A stretch of 64,000 nucleotides of DNA from Selenomonadaceae bacterium (GTDB lineage: Bacteria > Bacillota > Negativicutes > Selenomonadales > Selenomonadaceae). The stretch is from contig JAUNIB010000011.1 of NCBI GenBank assembly GCA_030523645.1, forward strand, positions 1 to 64,000. Reading direction: 5' to 3'. Numbering within the stretch: position 1 is the first letter of the stretch; every line of letters starts with the position of its first letter. The notes beneath the pieces were generated by a model, which ran no database searches, was not told where the DNA came from, and saw only the letters and a list, made by a program, of their open reading frames with translations. Of the stretch, positions 1 to 8,846 are shown in pieces. A program made the position numbers and the translations under genes.

Positions 1-590
1 TCCTCGCCCATCATCCATCGGAGCAAATCTATGCCATGAATGCACTGATTCATCAGCGCGCCGCCGTCCTGTGCCCAGGTACCACGCCATTTAGCCTGGT
101 CGTAATAGCCGCGGTTGCGGTTCCAGCGCACATGGATAGAACCATGGGAAAGCTTGCCGAAGCGTCCTGCCTCCAAAGCCTTGCGCATCTTCTGTACGGC
201 GATATTAAAGCGGTTCTGATGACAGGCTGCCACCTTAACGCCTTTTTCTCTGGAAAGAGCAATTATTTTTTCAGCGTCCGGGATATTCATAGCCATGGGC
301 TTTTCAATGATGACATTTACGCCGTTTTCAATGCAAAAAAGAGCGATTTCCGCATGGATTCCGCTCTCTGTGGCAATAGAAACCAGCCCAGGCTTTTCTG
401 CACTGAGCATTTCCTTATAATCTGTATAACGCTTTATATCTTCTCTGTTTTCCCAGCCGCGTTTCGCTAAAATCTGCTCCATCTTTTCCGGCAGCACATC
501 ACAAACTGCAACAATGTCCAGTTTATTATTATCCACCGCTATAAGATGATTGACTGCTATACGACCGCAACCGATTAAACAATACTTCAT
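1..590 (-). CDS. Gfo/Idh/MocA family oxidoreductase (partial, C-terminus beyond window)
   Basis: An NAD(P)-dependent sugar dehydrogenase, probably oxidising a nucleotide-sugar for surface glycan synthesis. The start ATG is at 590 and the frame stays open to base 1, giving about 196 residues. Visible motifs are the Rossmann start IGCGRIAVNH (residues 6-15), EKPMAMN with the family's EKP signature near residue 95, CHQNRF near 123, and GGALMNQCIHGIDLLRWMMG at the cut end, where a His of the active site is expected. The last motif resembles WlbA/WbpB-type UDP-aminosugar 3-dehydrogenases, but the exact substrate is inference. It is the last visible gene of the glycan operon, 44 bases after the glycosyltransferase stop. 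Confidence 0.85.
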   Translation of the reverse strand, partial: MKYCLIGCGRIAVNHLIAVDNNKLDIVAVCDVLPEKMEQILAKRGWENREDIKRYTDYKEMLSAEKPGLVSIATESGIHAEIALFCIENGVNVIIEKPMAMNIPDAEKIIALSREKGVKVAACHQNRFNIAVQKMRKALEAGRFGKLSHGSIHVRWNRNRGYYDQAKWRGTWAQDGGALMNQCIHGIDLLRWMMGE

Positions 591-634
591 ATTTAACATT
601 CCCTATAAACCTTAAAATATTTCATTTAAACAAT

Positions 635-1909
635 TTAATCAACCAAAGAAATAAATTCATTAGCTAAAGCCTTATATTCACAATTTTTCAATACCCAATT
701 ATGACCACATTCTCCCATGATTTTCAGTTCTTCGTCATGTAATTCTGCCGCTTTCAAGATATTTTCATAAATTAACTCTGCATCATCAGAAGGACTTATC
801 CATCCGCAGCCTGCATCAACAACCTCTTTATTAGGCGATGACACTGCGTATAGAATAGGCTTTGATGCCATCATATAATCGTAAACTTTATTAAGACCTG
901 CACCATACCGCGTAATTGGCGACGCCTCAGCACCTACATACAGAACACTGCCATAGGAAAGGAGTGCTGGTACAGCTTTTTTGTTCACCGCAGGAAGAAA
1001 ATATACATTTGAACAAGCTTTTTCCTTTGCAAGGTTAATAAGTTTATCTTTCTCCACACCTTTGCCTGCCAAAACAAAAGCAATATCATTACGCCCACGA
1101 AGCTTTTCTGCTACCTCTATTAATAATTCCAATCGATTAGAAAGGGCATGTCCGCCTACATATAGAACAATAAATTCCCCCTGTAGTTTAGCAAATAATT
1201 TCTTATGCTCCTCAGGCAATGGCTCTGGTTGCTCCCAATCTTCCAACGCAACACCGTTAGGAATATGATGAAAACGGCTCATGTCAGAGAAACCAAATTC
1301 CTTAAAATATTCATATGCAAAAGGTAATACGCACACAACTTCATCTGCCTGCATTAAAGCAGACTTAAGCCCGGCCTCATTCAGCAAACAGAATGGATGC
1401 CATGGATTCATTCCGCCAATTGCAGTAAGCGTTAACGGCCAGAGGTCATGATTTTCGTGAATATATAGACAATGGGTTGGAGTTTTGTTGTTTTTTGCAG
1501 ATTTACTTGATTTTTTTAATTTATTACTAAAATCTCGTATCCGCTGGCACGGGTAGGTATCAAAGGTATATGTAGATGATCCAATAACCACATCGGGACA
1601 AAAATCTTCAGCTATTTCTTCTGCATGCCACAAAAGCTTTCCGCAAAACTGAAACATCGATATAGCCCTGGCTGCCCCGTTATGACTATAACTACAAGTT
1701 TTTACCCATTGATACTCAATACCATCAATATTTTGTATTTCAAAGTCCTTCCTCACTACAGGCTGGTTAACTCTAAGGTGTGAAAAACTAGCACCTATAA
1801 TTCTAACTCGGTGTCCTTCCTTCACCCACTCTCGAGCAAGGTAGTATGGTCTAAATTCCATTCCTAAGCTTAATGAGCCCGCATAATGATTAACATATAA
1901 AATATTCAT
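635..1909 (-). CDS. GT4-like glycosyltransferase (WbuB-like)
   Basis: A 424-residue GT-B glycosyltransferase that would add a sugar, probably an amino sugar, to a lipid-linked glycan at the cytoplasmic membrane. The N-terminus NILYVNHYAGS, then GMEFRPYYLAREW and HRVRIIGAS, is typical of WbuB-type enzymes. The C-terminal half has the nucleotide-sugar fold, with IVLYVGGHALSNRLELLIE, VLAGKGVEKDKL and the SPITRYGAGLNKVYDYMMAS region. The start ATG is preceded by GGAAG. Base use is AT-richer than in the flagellar genes, as is common for glycan loci. The acceptor and donor cannot be read from sequence. Confidence 0.82.
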   Translation of the reverse strand: MNILYVNHYAGSLSLGMEFRPYYLAREWVKEGHRVRIIGASFSHLRVNQPVVRKDFEIQNIDGIEYQWVKTCSYSHNGAARAISMFQFCGKLLWHAEEIAEDFCPDVVIGSSTYTFDTYPCQRIRDFSNKLKKSSKSAKNNKTPTHCLYIHENHDLWPLTLTAIGGMNPWHPFCLLNEAGLKSALMQADEVVCVLPFAYEYFKEFGFSDMSRFHHIPNGVALEDWEQPEPLPEEHKKLFAKLQGEFIVLYVGGHALSNRLELLIEVAEKLRGRNDIAFVLAGKGVEKDKLINLAKEKACSNVYFLPAVNKKAVPALLSYGSVLYVGAEASPITRYGAGLNKVYDYMMASKPILYAVSSPNKEVVDAGCGWISPSDDAELIYENILKAAELHDEELKIMGECGHNWVLKNCEYKALANEFISLVD

Positions 1910-1948
1910 AATTAACTACTTCCTTTAAATTTATATTATAGAAAATAG

Positions 1949-2632
1949 CTACACAAATCGTCCCAAAAGACCTCTTGCCTCCTCCTGCTTTACAGCATAT
2001 TCACCTTTTGTTATATCCCCTTTTCTCAATAACCAATCCCCATAATCCTCTGCAGTTTCCATGCCGTCAGTCGCAATATCCTCCTGCGCACTAACCTTGA
2101 AGATGGTACGGTAGATAATTCGCATATCTTCCCAAAAGCTTATATCTTTTATATATTGCAAATCATAAGCAAATTTTTCTTTCCATGTGATATTATTCCT
2201 GCCGCAAATCTGCGCAAGACCTGTAAGCCCGGGATACACGCTCTGCCTTTTCATTTCTTCCTCGGTAAAGAAAACCATGTCCCTTACCAGCTGAGGTCTG
2301 GGGCCGACTACGCTCATATCGCCTTTTAGGATATTTATCAGCTCCGGCAACTCATCAAGCGATGTAGCCCGCAGCTTTTTCCCGAATGGTGTCAGCCGGA
2401 CATCATCAGGTAGCAAATTCCCATCCGCGTCCCGTTCGTCTGTCATAGAACGGAATTTATACATCCTAAAAAGCTTACAGTCCTTACCCGGGCGAATTTG
2501 GGTAAATAACACCGGCGAGCCAAGGCGTGTTTTTACAAGATAGGCTATATAAAGCAGCACAGGAGAAAGAATTATCAAAGCCGCTCCGGAAGATACTATG
2601 TCGAATATTCTCTTAAAGCAGCTCTTATACAT
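1949..2632 (-). CDS. Initiating bacterial sugar transferase (phosphoglycosyl transferase)
   Basis: Transfers a sugar-1-phosphate from a UDP-sugar to undecaprenyl phosphate, the first step of lipid-linked glycan assembly. One N-terminal membrane segment (IFDIVSSGAALIILSPVLLYIAYLV) is followed by the conserved KFRSM, TSLDELPELINILKGDMSVVG, GPRP and YPGLTGLAQI motifs; the Asp-Glu pair in DELPE is the catalytic dyad of the family. I chose the ATG at 2632, which has GAGG nine bases upstream; a TTG at 2647 overlapping the previous stop is the alternative. At 227 residues it is the short, single-membrane-helix form. It follows the aminotransferase gene directly. Confidence 0.9.
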   Translation of the reverse strand: MYKSCFKRIFDIVSSGAALIILSPVLLYIAYLVKTRLGSPVLFTQIRPGKDCKLFRMYKFRSMTDERDADGNLLPDDVRLTPFGKKLRATSLDELPELINILKGDMSVVGPRPQLVRDMVFFTEEEMKRQSVYPGLTGLAQICGRNNITWKEKFAYDLQYIKDISFWEDMRIIYRTIFKVSAQEDIATDGMETAEDYGDWLLRKGDITKGEYAVKQEEARGLLGRFV

Positions 2633-2643
2633 ACAAATCAACC

Positions 2644-3927
2644 TCAACCAAAGCAGTTTCTGATTACATCAACTATTTTGTCCTGCTCCTTCTTAGTCAT
2701 CTTATTATCGCTAGGCAGGCACATTCCTCGCTGAAAGATATCTGCCCCGACATCTTCAACTCCACCGGCAATATATGCATTGGTTCTACATCTGCCTGTG
2801 CCGTCTACTGTTACAAATTCATGCATTCTGTACATAGGTTGCATGTGCATAGGCTTCCAGATTGGTCTACCTTCTGCGTTGATTCCAGCCAGTGCTTCCA
2901 GGATTTCCGTTGGGCAACTTTTGCCATGCTCAGGGATGTATGCTACATCCTGGTCGTCACGGACTTGTTTACACATTGCTTCTTCGTCGATGATCAATGC
3001 ACTGAGCCAGTAGTTGGGTTTGCATTTCTTTTCGTCGAAGGGGTTCATGTTTACGGGCAGGTCTTTTAGTCCTTCTCTGTATCTTTCGTAGATTGCTTTC
3101 TTTTGAGCGATGTGTTCTTCCAGATATGGGTATTGTCCACGGACTACTCCGGCGATGACGTTGCTCATGCGGTAGTTGTAGCCGACTTCTTCATGCTGGT
3201 ACCATGGTGCATTTTCTCTGGATTGGGTAGACCATTTACGAGCCTGGTTTGCATCTTCAAGGCTGTTGGTCAGCAGGCAGCCTCCAGAGCTTCCGGTGAT
3301 GATTTTGTTGCCGTTGTAGGAGATGGCTGCATAGTCTCCGAAGGAGCCGCATTGTTTTCCTTCCCAAGTAGCGCCCATTGCTTCGGCTGCGTCTTCTATT
3401 AAGAGTGCTCCATGTCTTTCGCAGATTTCTTTTATCCGCTTGATGTCTCCACTAAAGCCGTAGAGTTCTGCACAAACGACAAGCTTTACATCAGGGTAGA
3501 TTTCAAAAGCTTTCTCTAGTGCATCCGGATCCATGTTCCAGCTGTCATATTCTGTGTCAATGAATACCGGTATGCCACCTTCATATACCACAGGATTTAA
3601 TGTGGCATCGAAAGTCATATCAGAGCAGAATACTCTCTTTCCTTCCACTGCGCCATGACTGATGGATGGCTTCCCGTAGAGCTTTTCTCCGGCCAGCTTG
3701 ACACAAAGATGCAAGGCCGCCGTACAGCACGAGAGTGCTACTGCATATTTCACCCCAGCCTTTTCTGCTGCGATACTCTCTACTTCATTGATGTTGGCTC
3801 CAACAGTAGACATCCAGTTGGTTTCGTAGGCCTCTCTTATGTATTCCATCTCGAGCCCATGCATTGTAGGGCTGGCCAGCCATATTTTCTTTTCAAAGGG
3901 TTTTATGATTCCCTTGTCCCTGAACAT
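2644..3927 (-). CDS. DegT/DnrJ/EryC1/StrS family PLP aminotransferase
   Basis: Aminates a keto-sugar nucleotide using pyridoxal phosphate, supplying an amino sugar for the glycan made by the downstream genes. Visible are SCCTAALHL near residue 67, the PLP-contact motif IEDAAEA with Asp179, and the Schiff-base lysine in ISYNGNK (Lys208). The ATG at 3927 has AAGGGGA six bases upstream and is preferred over upstream GTG (3972) and ATG (3963) codons. Length 427 residues, slightly long for the family because of an insert near the C-terminus. It is the first gene of the left-end glycan operon, with a good promoter at 4030-4057. The particular sugar is unknown. Confidence 0.9.
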   Translation of the reverse strand: MFRDKGIIKPFEKKIWLASPTMHGLEMEYIREAYETNWMSTVGANINEVESIAAEKAGVKYAVALSCCTAALHLCVKLAGEKLYGKPSISHGAVEGKRVFCSDMTFDATLNPVVYEGGIPVFIDTEYDSWNMDPDALEKAFEIYPDVKLVVCAELYGFSGDIKRIKEICERHGALLIEDAAEAMGATWEGKQCGSFGDYAAISYNGNKIITGSSGGCLLTNSLEDANQARKWSTQSRENAPWYQHEEVGYNYRMSNVIAGVVRGQYPYLEEHIAQKKAIYERYREGLKDLPVNMNPFDEKKCKPNYWLSALIIDEEAMCKQVRDDQDVAYIPEHGKSCPTEILEALAGINAEGRPIWKPMHMQPMYRMHEFVTVDGTGRCRTNAYIAGGVEDVGADIFQRGMCLPSDNKMTKKEQDKIVDVIRNCFG

Positions 3928-4029
3928 GAAAAAGTCCCCTTGTTTATACCATTTTGGTATCATAATCTGCACACAAAAATCAATATAGCCACCCTATTTT
4001 AGTTATAGTATGCCATATAGTCATGTACA

Positions 4030-4057
4030 ATTATAACATATATACAGATATATGCAA
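4030..4057 (-). promoter_or_regulatory. SigA-type promoter of the glycan operon
   Basis: On the minus strand a -35 TTGCAT (4052-4057) is followed after 16 bases by TATAAT (4030-4035), preceded by TG one base before the -10, which makes it an extended -10. It lies about 100 bases upstream of the aminotransferase ATG. Strength is inferred from sequence only. Confidence 0.7.
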
Positions 4058-4092
4058 CACCGTATTATGTATACCTTTTTAATGATTTGTAA

Positions 4093-4200
4093 CCTCATCT
4101 TTCTCGCTTATCGAGCCATCTTCTCCATAGGCGAAGGTCATTAGATTGCTGCGGGGCAACCTCCTCCACAAAGATTCGTGGGATGAGGTTGCCCCGCAGC
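4093..4200. repeat. Degenerate hairpin repeat plus long inverted repeat
   Basis: Bases 4093-4139 are a worn copy of the dispersed CCTCATC...GAAGGTC double-hairpin repeat. Next to it, 4148-4163 and 4185-4200 form a perfect 16-bp inverted repeat (GCTGCGGGGCAACCTC), with a further CCAC/GTGG pairing inside the loop. It follows the aldo/keto reductase stop at 4228 and may end or protect that transcript; no T-run follows the stem. Confidence 0.6.
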
Positions 4201-4227
4201 TCTGGATGAAGCAATTTGCAGAAGGTA

Positions 4228-5268
4228 TTAAGTGTAATTTCTCACATCGATTTCGCCTGAGAGGATGCGTTTGTAGTCTTCGTAGTTCTTGGCTAGCAGT
4301 GTTGGTGTGTCGAGTCCGTAGGGGCATTTGGATCTACATTTGTTGCAATGGAGGCAGCCCTCTATTTTCTTCATCTTGGCCTGCATTTCCGGGGTGAGCT
4401 GCTTATCGGTCGGGGCGCGACGGAGCATAAGGGACATACGGGCGTAGGTGTTGATTTCTATTCCGGCCGGGCAGGGCATACAGTAGCCGCAGGCTCGGCA
4501 GAATTCGCCGCTGAACATTTTCTTATCCCGCTCAATAATGGCTTCTATCTCAGTAGTCATCTTGGGCGGATTTTCTATATAGGAGATGAATTCATCCAGC
4601 TCCGCTTCCTTCTGAATGCCCCAGATAGGCAGCACATTATCGTACTGAGACTCAAAGGCATAGGCTGCCGCAGAGTCGGTAATCAGGCCGCCGGACAATC
4701 CTTTCATGGCAATGAAGCCCACATTCTTCTCTTTGCACTTGGCCACGATTGCCTTATCGTCATCGGTAGCCAGATAGCAGAAGGGGAACTGCAATGTCTC
4801 ATAAAGCCCGCTCTCCACGGCCTCCATTGCCACACCAAGGCGATGACTGGTAATGCCGATGTGACGAATTTTGCCCTGTGCCTTAGCCTCCAGCATAGCG
4901 TCATAAAGTCCACTGTCGTCCCCCAGACGAGGCAGGAAAGGTGGGTTGTGGAACTGATAAACATCAATGTACTCCGTCTGCAGAGTTTCCAAAGATTTTT
5001 CCAAATCCTTCCAGAAGCCGGCCACATCTAATGACTTTGTTTTTGTAGCGATATAGATTTCTTCACGGGCAATGTCATGGAAAGCGTCGCCAACCTTCGC
5101 TTCACTGTCGGTATAGGCGCGAGCGGTGTCAAAGTAGCGAAGACCAGCTTTATATGCTTTCTGCAGGAGCTTTACTGCGGTGGCGTGGGTGACACGCTGT
5201 ACGGGAAGGCAGCCGATTCCGTTTTTGTTGACGGTTATACCGGTTGTGCCAAGAGTTACCATTTCCAT
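4228..5268 (-). CDS. Aldo/keto reductase with C-terminal 2x[4Fe-4S] ferredoxin-like domain
   Basis: A 346-residue cytoplasmic oxidoreductase that fuses a short AKR barrel to an iron-sulfur domain. The AKR tetrad is visible: Asp47 and Tyr52 in YFDTARAYTD, a Lys in ATKTKS (76-78) and His107 in YQFHNPP. The C-terminus has two cysteine clusters, CRACGYCMPCP and CLHCNKCRSKCP, as in anaerobe AKRs thought to pass electrons to or from ferredoxin. The ATG at 5268 has GAGGAGG eight bases upstream; the open frame before it is only repeat DNA. The substrate cannot be told. It stands alone, downstream of the chemoreceptor terminator. Confidence 0.88.
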   Translation of the reverse strand: MEMVTLGTTGITVNKNGIGCLPVQRVTHATAVKLLQKAYKAGLRYFDTARAYTDSEAKVGDAFHDIAREEIYIATKTKSLDVAGFWKDLEKSLETLQTEYIDVYQFHNPPFLPRLGDDSGLYDAMLEAKAQGKIRHIGITSHRLGVAMEAVESGLYETLQFPFCYLATDDDKAIVAKCKEKNVGFIAMKGLSGGLITDSAAAYAFESQYDNVLPIWGIQKEAELDEFISYIENPPKMTTEIEAIIERDKKMFSGEFCRACGYCMPCPAGIEINTYARMSLMLRRAPTDKQLTPEMQAKMKKIEGCLHCNKCRSKCPYGLDTPTLLAKNYEDYKRILSGEIDVRNYT

Positions 5269-5291
5269 TGTTGTTTCCTCCTCTTTGATTA

Positions 5292-5446
5292 CCTCATCCG
5301 ACCTCGCTGCGCTCGGCCACCTTCCCCAAAGGGGAAGGTCGTTAGTCCGATTATGTGTTACCTCATCCACCAGCTTCGCTGGTCCCCCTTCTCCATAGGA
5401 GAAGGTCATGAAATGGATTATATGTTACCTCATCCGCCAGTTTCGC
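5292..5446. repeat. Three copies of dispersed double-hairpin repeat (type A)
   Basis: Two full copies (5292-5340 and 5361-5407) and a truncated one (from 5427) of the layout CCTCATCC + small GC hairpin + CCACCTTCCCC...GGGGAAGGTC. Hairpin arms differ between copies but stay complementary: CCTTCCCC/GGGGAAGG in the first, CCTTCTCC/GGAGAAGG in the second. They fill the leader of the aldo/keto reductase gene. Confidence 0.75.
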
Positions 5447-5476
5447 AAAATAATTTAAAAATTTCTTAGCTATAGA

Positions 5477-5510
5477 AAAGCCCGCAGACTCACAGAGCCT
5501 ACGGGCTTTT
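5477..5510 (-). terminator. Rho-independent terminator of the chemoreceptor gene
   Basis: Directly downstream of the chemoreceptor stop (5522), an inverted repeat AAAAGCCCG...CGGGCTTTT with a loop of about a dozen bases ends in a T-run on the minus strand. This is a classic intrinsic terminator. Confidence 0.85.
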
Positions 5511-5521
5511 AATATGTCTCA

Positions 5522-7498
5522 TTAAATCTTAAACTTATTCATAGTATCCTGCAGTTCGCCGGCCAAGGTGGACAGTGCTTGGGAGGCAGAGGCGATTTCC
5601 TGACTGGAAGCGGACTGCTCTTCTGCCGCTGCGGATATGGTCTGCGTATGCGAAGAGGTTGCTCTGCTGACCTCATTGATATCCTCTACTGCCGATACAA
5701 TGCTGGTAGTACCGTCGGAGACCGTCTTGATAGCCCGATTGATGTCACCAATCTGCTGCTCGATATCACCGACCATGCCAAGAATCTGACGGAACTGAGT
5801 ACCGACTTCGTTGATAGCAGCAGTACCTTCCTGTACCTCGCGGGTACCGCTTTCCATGGCTGCTACAGCAGCCTCGGTATCACCCTGAATAGTAGCAATG
5901 CGTACCTTGATTTCCTCAGTAGCCTGCTGGCTCTGCTCGGCCAGCTTACGGACTTCCTCTGCGACTACGGAGAAGCCGCGGCCTGCTTCACCGGCACGGG
6001 CTGCCTCGATAGCGGCGTTCAGGGCCAGGAGATTTGTCTGATCGGCAATGGAGGAAATGGTCTCCACAATCTGACCAATCTGCTGGGAGTTCTCGCCCAG
6101 CTTCTTGACAACCTCAGCTGAGGACATAACGCTCTTTTCAATGCCGCCCATGCGGTCAACAGCGCTCTGCATGAGGGAGCCGCCGTGCTCAGCCGCTTCC
6201 TTGGCCTGTCGGCTGCCCTGAGCTGCCTGATCGGCCTGCTGGGTTACATTGGTAATATCCTCAAATACGATATCAACATCGTTCTTTGCTTCATTTACGC
6301 TGCCAAGCTGCTTCTCTACGCCATTGGCAACATCCACGATGGTCTGAGCTACATTGGTAGCAGCCTCGGCACTCTGCTGAGCGCCGGCAGTCAGCTCCTC
6401 AGAGGAAGAAGCAACCTGAGTAGCAGTGTCGGCAATCTTTGTCAGCAGCTCCCGCAAATTGCGGCTCATGACATTAAAGCCGTCTGCCATCTGACCAAGC
6501 TCATCGCTGCTTTCTACTTCGATGTCCTTCATGCGGAGGTTGCCCTTGGCCAGCTCAGCCATATGCTCGGTGAGAGCCAGAATGACATTGACAATCTGAC
6601 CGGAGAATTTCAGGCAGGCCAGTACGGTGACGATGATACCGATAACGGAAACAGCCGCATATCTGATGCGGAGGTCATTGGCCTGAGCAAAAACGAAATC
6701 CTTCTCTACAGAGATACCGAGAATCCAGCCGGTGGACTCTACAGTAGTGTATGCAAATACATAGTCAACACCCTGCTCGGTGGTCATGAAATAGCCGCTG
6801 CCCTTTGCCTTCATTTCCGCAAAGTGCTGGCCGAGGCCCTCGTCCTCCTTGATGTCACTCATGACCTTCTCGTTGCCGGCAGTAGCCAGTACCTTGCCGG
6901 TCTGAGCTTCGATGAGGATACCGGTGCCTTTGCCGTGATAGAGTACATTCTTGGTCTGCTCACCGAGAGCCTTCAGGCTGACATCTTCGCAGACAGCGCC
7001 GATGAATTTGCCGCCCTTATCCTTGACAGGTACAGCGATGGAGACGCACAGCTCCTTGGAGGTGCCGTCCACATAAGCCTCAGAAACAAGCATTTTGCCG
7101 GACTTCTTGACATCCTTGTACCAGTCACGGGTACGAGGATCCAGTTCCTTAGTGATATCTCCGTCCTTATAGGCCATGAATACGCCATCCTCATAGCCGG
7201 TGGAAATATCAATGATAGCCTTATCATGGGCAGCAGCAGCCATAGTTCCCTGCAGGCGGGCAATCTGCGGCTGGCCGGAAAGGGCGGTCTGAACATTCGC
7301 AGCACCCTGAGCGCCCATCATCTTTTCCTTCATCCAGCCGCTGAAAAGCTCACCCTGCTCCCGAGCAGTAACGCTCAGCTCACTCTCAATGCTGGCCTCC
7401 AGATTGGAATACGCGGTGTAGTAGCCCAGACCTGATACGATGGCGAGAATAACGCCTACCATGCCGGCCAAGGCAAAGAATTTTTGCCTGATTCCCAT
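5522..7498 (-). CDS. Methyl-accepting chemotaxis protein with Cache sensor domain
   Basis: A 658-residue transmembrane chemoreceptor. Residues about 12-32 form the first membrane helix; 35-275 are an extracytoplasmic double-Cache-like sensor ([28 protein letters not shown]); a second helix (about 280-302) leads to a HAMP segment. The cytoplasmic signalling domain holds the invariant hairpin tip, with [15 protein letters not shown] and [15 protein letters not shown], which binds CheA/CheW. The ligand is unknown, but this fold usually binds small organic ligands such as amino or organic acids. It has its own promoter and terminator, so it is expressed apart from the fla/che operon. I see no SigD-type promoter in front of it. 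Confidence 0.95.
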   Translation of the reverse strand: MGIRQKFFALAGMVGVILAIVSGLGYYTAYSNLEASIESELSVTAREQGELFSGWMKEKMMGAQGAANVQTALSGQPQIARLQGTMAAAAHDKAIIDISTGYEDGVFMAYKDGDITKELDPRTRDWYKDVKKSGKMLVSEAYVDGTSKELCVSIAVPVKDKGGKFIGAVCEDVSLKALGEQTKNVLYHGKGTGILIEAQTGKVLATAGNEKVMSDIKEDEGLGQHFAEMKAKGSGYFMTTEQGVDYVFAYTTVESTGWILGISVEKDFVFAQANDLRIRYAAVSVIGIIVTVLACLKFSGQIVNVILALTEHMAELAKGNLRMKDIEVESSDELGQMADGFNVMSRNLRELLTKIADTATQVASSSEELTAGAQQSAEAATNVAQTIVDVANGVEKQLGSVNEAKNDVDIVFEDITNVTQQADQAAQGSRQAKEAAEHGGSLMQSAVDRMGGIEKSVMSSAEVVKKLGENSQQIGQIVETISSIADQTNLLALNAAIEAARAGEAGRGFSVVAEEVRKLAEQSQQATEEIKVRIATIQGDTEAAVAAMESGTREVQEGTAAINEVGTQFRQILGMVGDIEQQIGDINRAIKTVSDGTTSIVSAVEDINEVSRATSSHTQTISAAAEEQSASSQEIASASQALSTLAGELQDTMNKFKI

Positions 7499-7543
7499 AA
7501 GTACGCCTCTTTCCTACTTTAAGCAGTTAATATAGATTTTTCT

Positions 7544-7552
7544 ATTATAGCA
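7544..7552 (-). promoter_or_regulatory. Extended -10 promoter of the chemoreceptor gene
   Basis: TGCTATAAT on the minus strand (TATAAT at 7544-7549), 46 bases before the ATG. The -35 region is poor, so the TGn extension probably carries recognition. The ribosome site GAGG follows, eight bases before the start. Confidence 0.6.
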
Positions 7553-7647
7553 TGACCTGATTAATTGCTCTATATATCCAAATACCTAAAAAACAATAAC
7601 TATGGCGGGAATGGGTGCCGCACACAGATAACACCTTTATGCCTTGC

Positions 7648-7691
7648 ACCCCCAGTCGCTTTCAGCGACAGCCCCCCTCAATGGGGGCCTT
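7648..7691. repeat. Dispersed double-hairpin repeat (type C)
   Basis: Layout CACCCCCAGTCGC-loop-GCGACAG followed by CCCCC...GGGGG. Its relatives are at 37449-37491 and 43315-43357. It lies in the 398-base gap (7499-7896) between the chemoreceptor and the second desuccinylase gene, which otherwise holds the chemoreceptor promoter and further repeats but no gene. Confidence 0.7.
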
Positions 7692-7723
7692 GTGCTACTA
7701 GTCGTTTAGAAAGTGTGTAAAAA

Positions 7724-7745
7724 AGGGACGACGAATGTCGCCCCT
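7724..7745. repeat. Hairpin repeat (type D, GGGACGAC...GTCGCCCC)
   Basis: An inverted repeat of the kind GGGxCGAC-gaat-GTCGCCCCTAC. A similar GGGCGGAC/GTCCGCCCC unit occurs at 39926-39963. No coding capacity. Confidence 0.55.
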
Positions 7746-7768
7746 ATACAAGTTATTGTTTGTCGGAA

Positions 7769-7886
7769 CCTCATCCGGCCTCGCTACGCTCAGCCACCTT
7801 CTCCATAGGAGAAGGTCCTTAGACGGATTATGTGTTACCTCATCCGACCTCGCTATGCTCGGCCACCTTCCACATGGGGGAAGGTC
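7769..7886. repeat. Two tandem double-hairpin repeats (type A)
   Basis: Copies at 7769-7817 and 7838-7886, each CCTCATCCG + hairpin + CCACCTTC...GAAGGTC. They stand at the 3' end of the ATP-grasp/desuccinylase operon (last stop 7897) and may limit 3' decay of that message; that role is inference. Confidence 0.7.
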
Positions 7887-7896
7887 TTTAGGTGGA

Positions 7897-8844
7897 TTAG
7901 CTGTTTCCGATGATGCCGAAGGCTGCCGTATGCTGGGATATGGCAATATCCGTACAGATAAAGAATATTGTGCCGTCGCAGCTCGCCCTTATCTGCTCCA
8001 CTTCTTCGGCCGTGAAGGGGTCAAGGATTTTTCCGATTACCTGCCCTGCCTTTACCTTCTCCCCCAGTTCCACCTGTGGGAAGAACAATCCTGCATCGTT
8101 GGTGATGATTTTCGTCAGCGCCGAATCCGGCAGGATGACGGTTTTCTCCGCCGGCTCCTCCGGCAGTCCCTCTGTGGGCCGCAGGCAGCCCCGCTTCACC
8201 ATGAAATGAAGGATAGCATCCACGGTACCGGCAGCAGCTTCCATATCTACCATGTTTGTATATCCGCTGTACACGGAGAAGGCCGTTGTTTCAAATACCT
8301 GCCAATTGTAATTCAGTGTCGTAGTGTCTATTGGCTGCGGCTTCCGTATAATGCAGTACGGGAATCCGAAATCCGCCGCCAGACTGTTATCCTGATAGCC
8401 GGTATTCATTGCCCTTACATGGGACACGAAATTTCCGTGGAGGTAAAAGCTGGCCAGATGAATGCCGTATTTATAATCCTTCAGCGCTTTGAAGAGACCG
8501 TCTGCCAGTCTCTGAGTGGTCTCACCCTTATCATAGCCGGGGAACATTCTGTTTATATCCGTATTATCCACCGGGAAGAAGCGCTTGCCTACATTCATGG
8601 AGAACTGGCTTGCCGTAGGAATGACAAGGATACCTATACCTGCCGGGATTGCCCCCTCTGCCTCCAGCTTCTTCAGCCTTTTAACCAGCAGGGATGCTGT
8701 AAGCATCTGCTGGTACTCATCGCCGCGGGTAGAGCCCATTACTGCTACGGTCTTTTCTCCGAAATCCCCGAAATAAAATCCGTCTACTGTTATCTTCTGC
8801 CGGTAGGGGAATGCCGAAAAGCTGAAAATTCTTTTCTTCTCCAT
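7897..8844 (-). CDS. Succinylglutamate desuccinylase/aspartoacylase-like protein, metal site degenerate
   Basis: A 315-residue member of the AstE/AspA zinc carboxypeptidase-like family, paralogous to the gene just upstream (2-base gap). The fold is kept: DINRMFPG near residue 96 and GIHLAS with His129. However, the first zinc motif, THGDE in the neighbour, reads TRGDE here (residues 39-43), so the His ligand is replaced by Arg, and no VVEMG-like catalytic Glu motif is seen. It may therefore be a non-catalytic partner of its neighbour, or use another chemistry. The ATG has AGGAGG upstream. Last gene of the five-gene operon. Confidence 0.8.
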   Translation of the reverse strand: MEKKRIFSFSAFPYRQKITVDGFYFGDFGEKTVAVMGSTRGDEYQQMLTASLLVKRLKKLEAEGAIPAGIGILVIPTASQFSMNVGKRFFPVDNTDINRMFPGYDKGETTQRLADGLFKALKDYKYGIHLASFYLHGNFVSHVRAMNTGYQDNSLAADFGFPYCIIRKPQPIDTTTLNYNWQVFETTAFSVYSGYTNMVDMEAAAGTVDAILHFMVKRGCLRPTEGLPEEPAEKTVILPDSALTKIITNDAGLFFPQVELGEKVKAGQVIGKILDPFTAEEVEQIRASCDGTIFFICTDIAISQHTAAFGIIGNS

Positions 8845-8846
8845 TA

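Noticed and set aside
36-470. Plus-strand open frame of about 144 codons
   Set aside because: It runs antisense to the Gfo/Idh/MocA gene, whose motifs are clear on the minus strand.
5269-5409. N-terminal extension of the aldo/keto reductase
   Set aside because: It translates repeat DNA; the ATG at 5268 has a strong ribosome site and fits the family.
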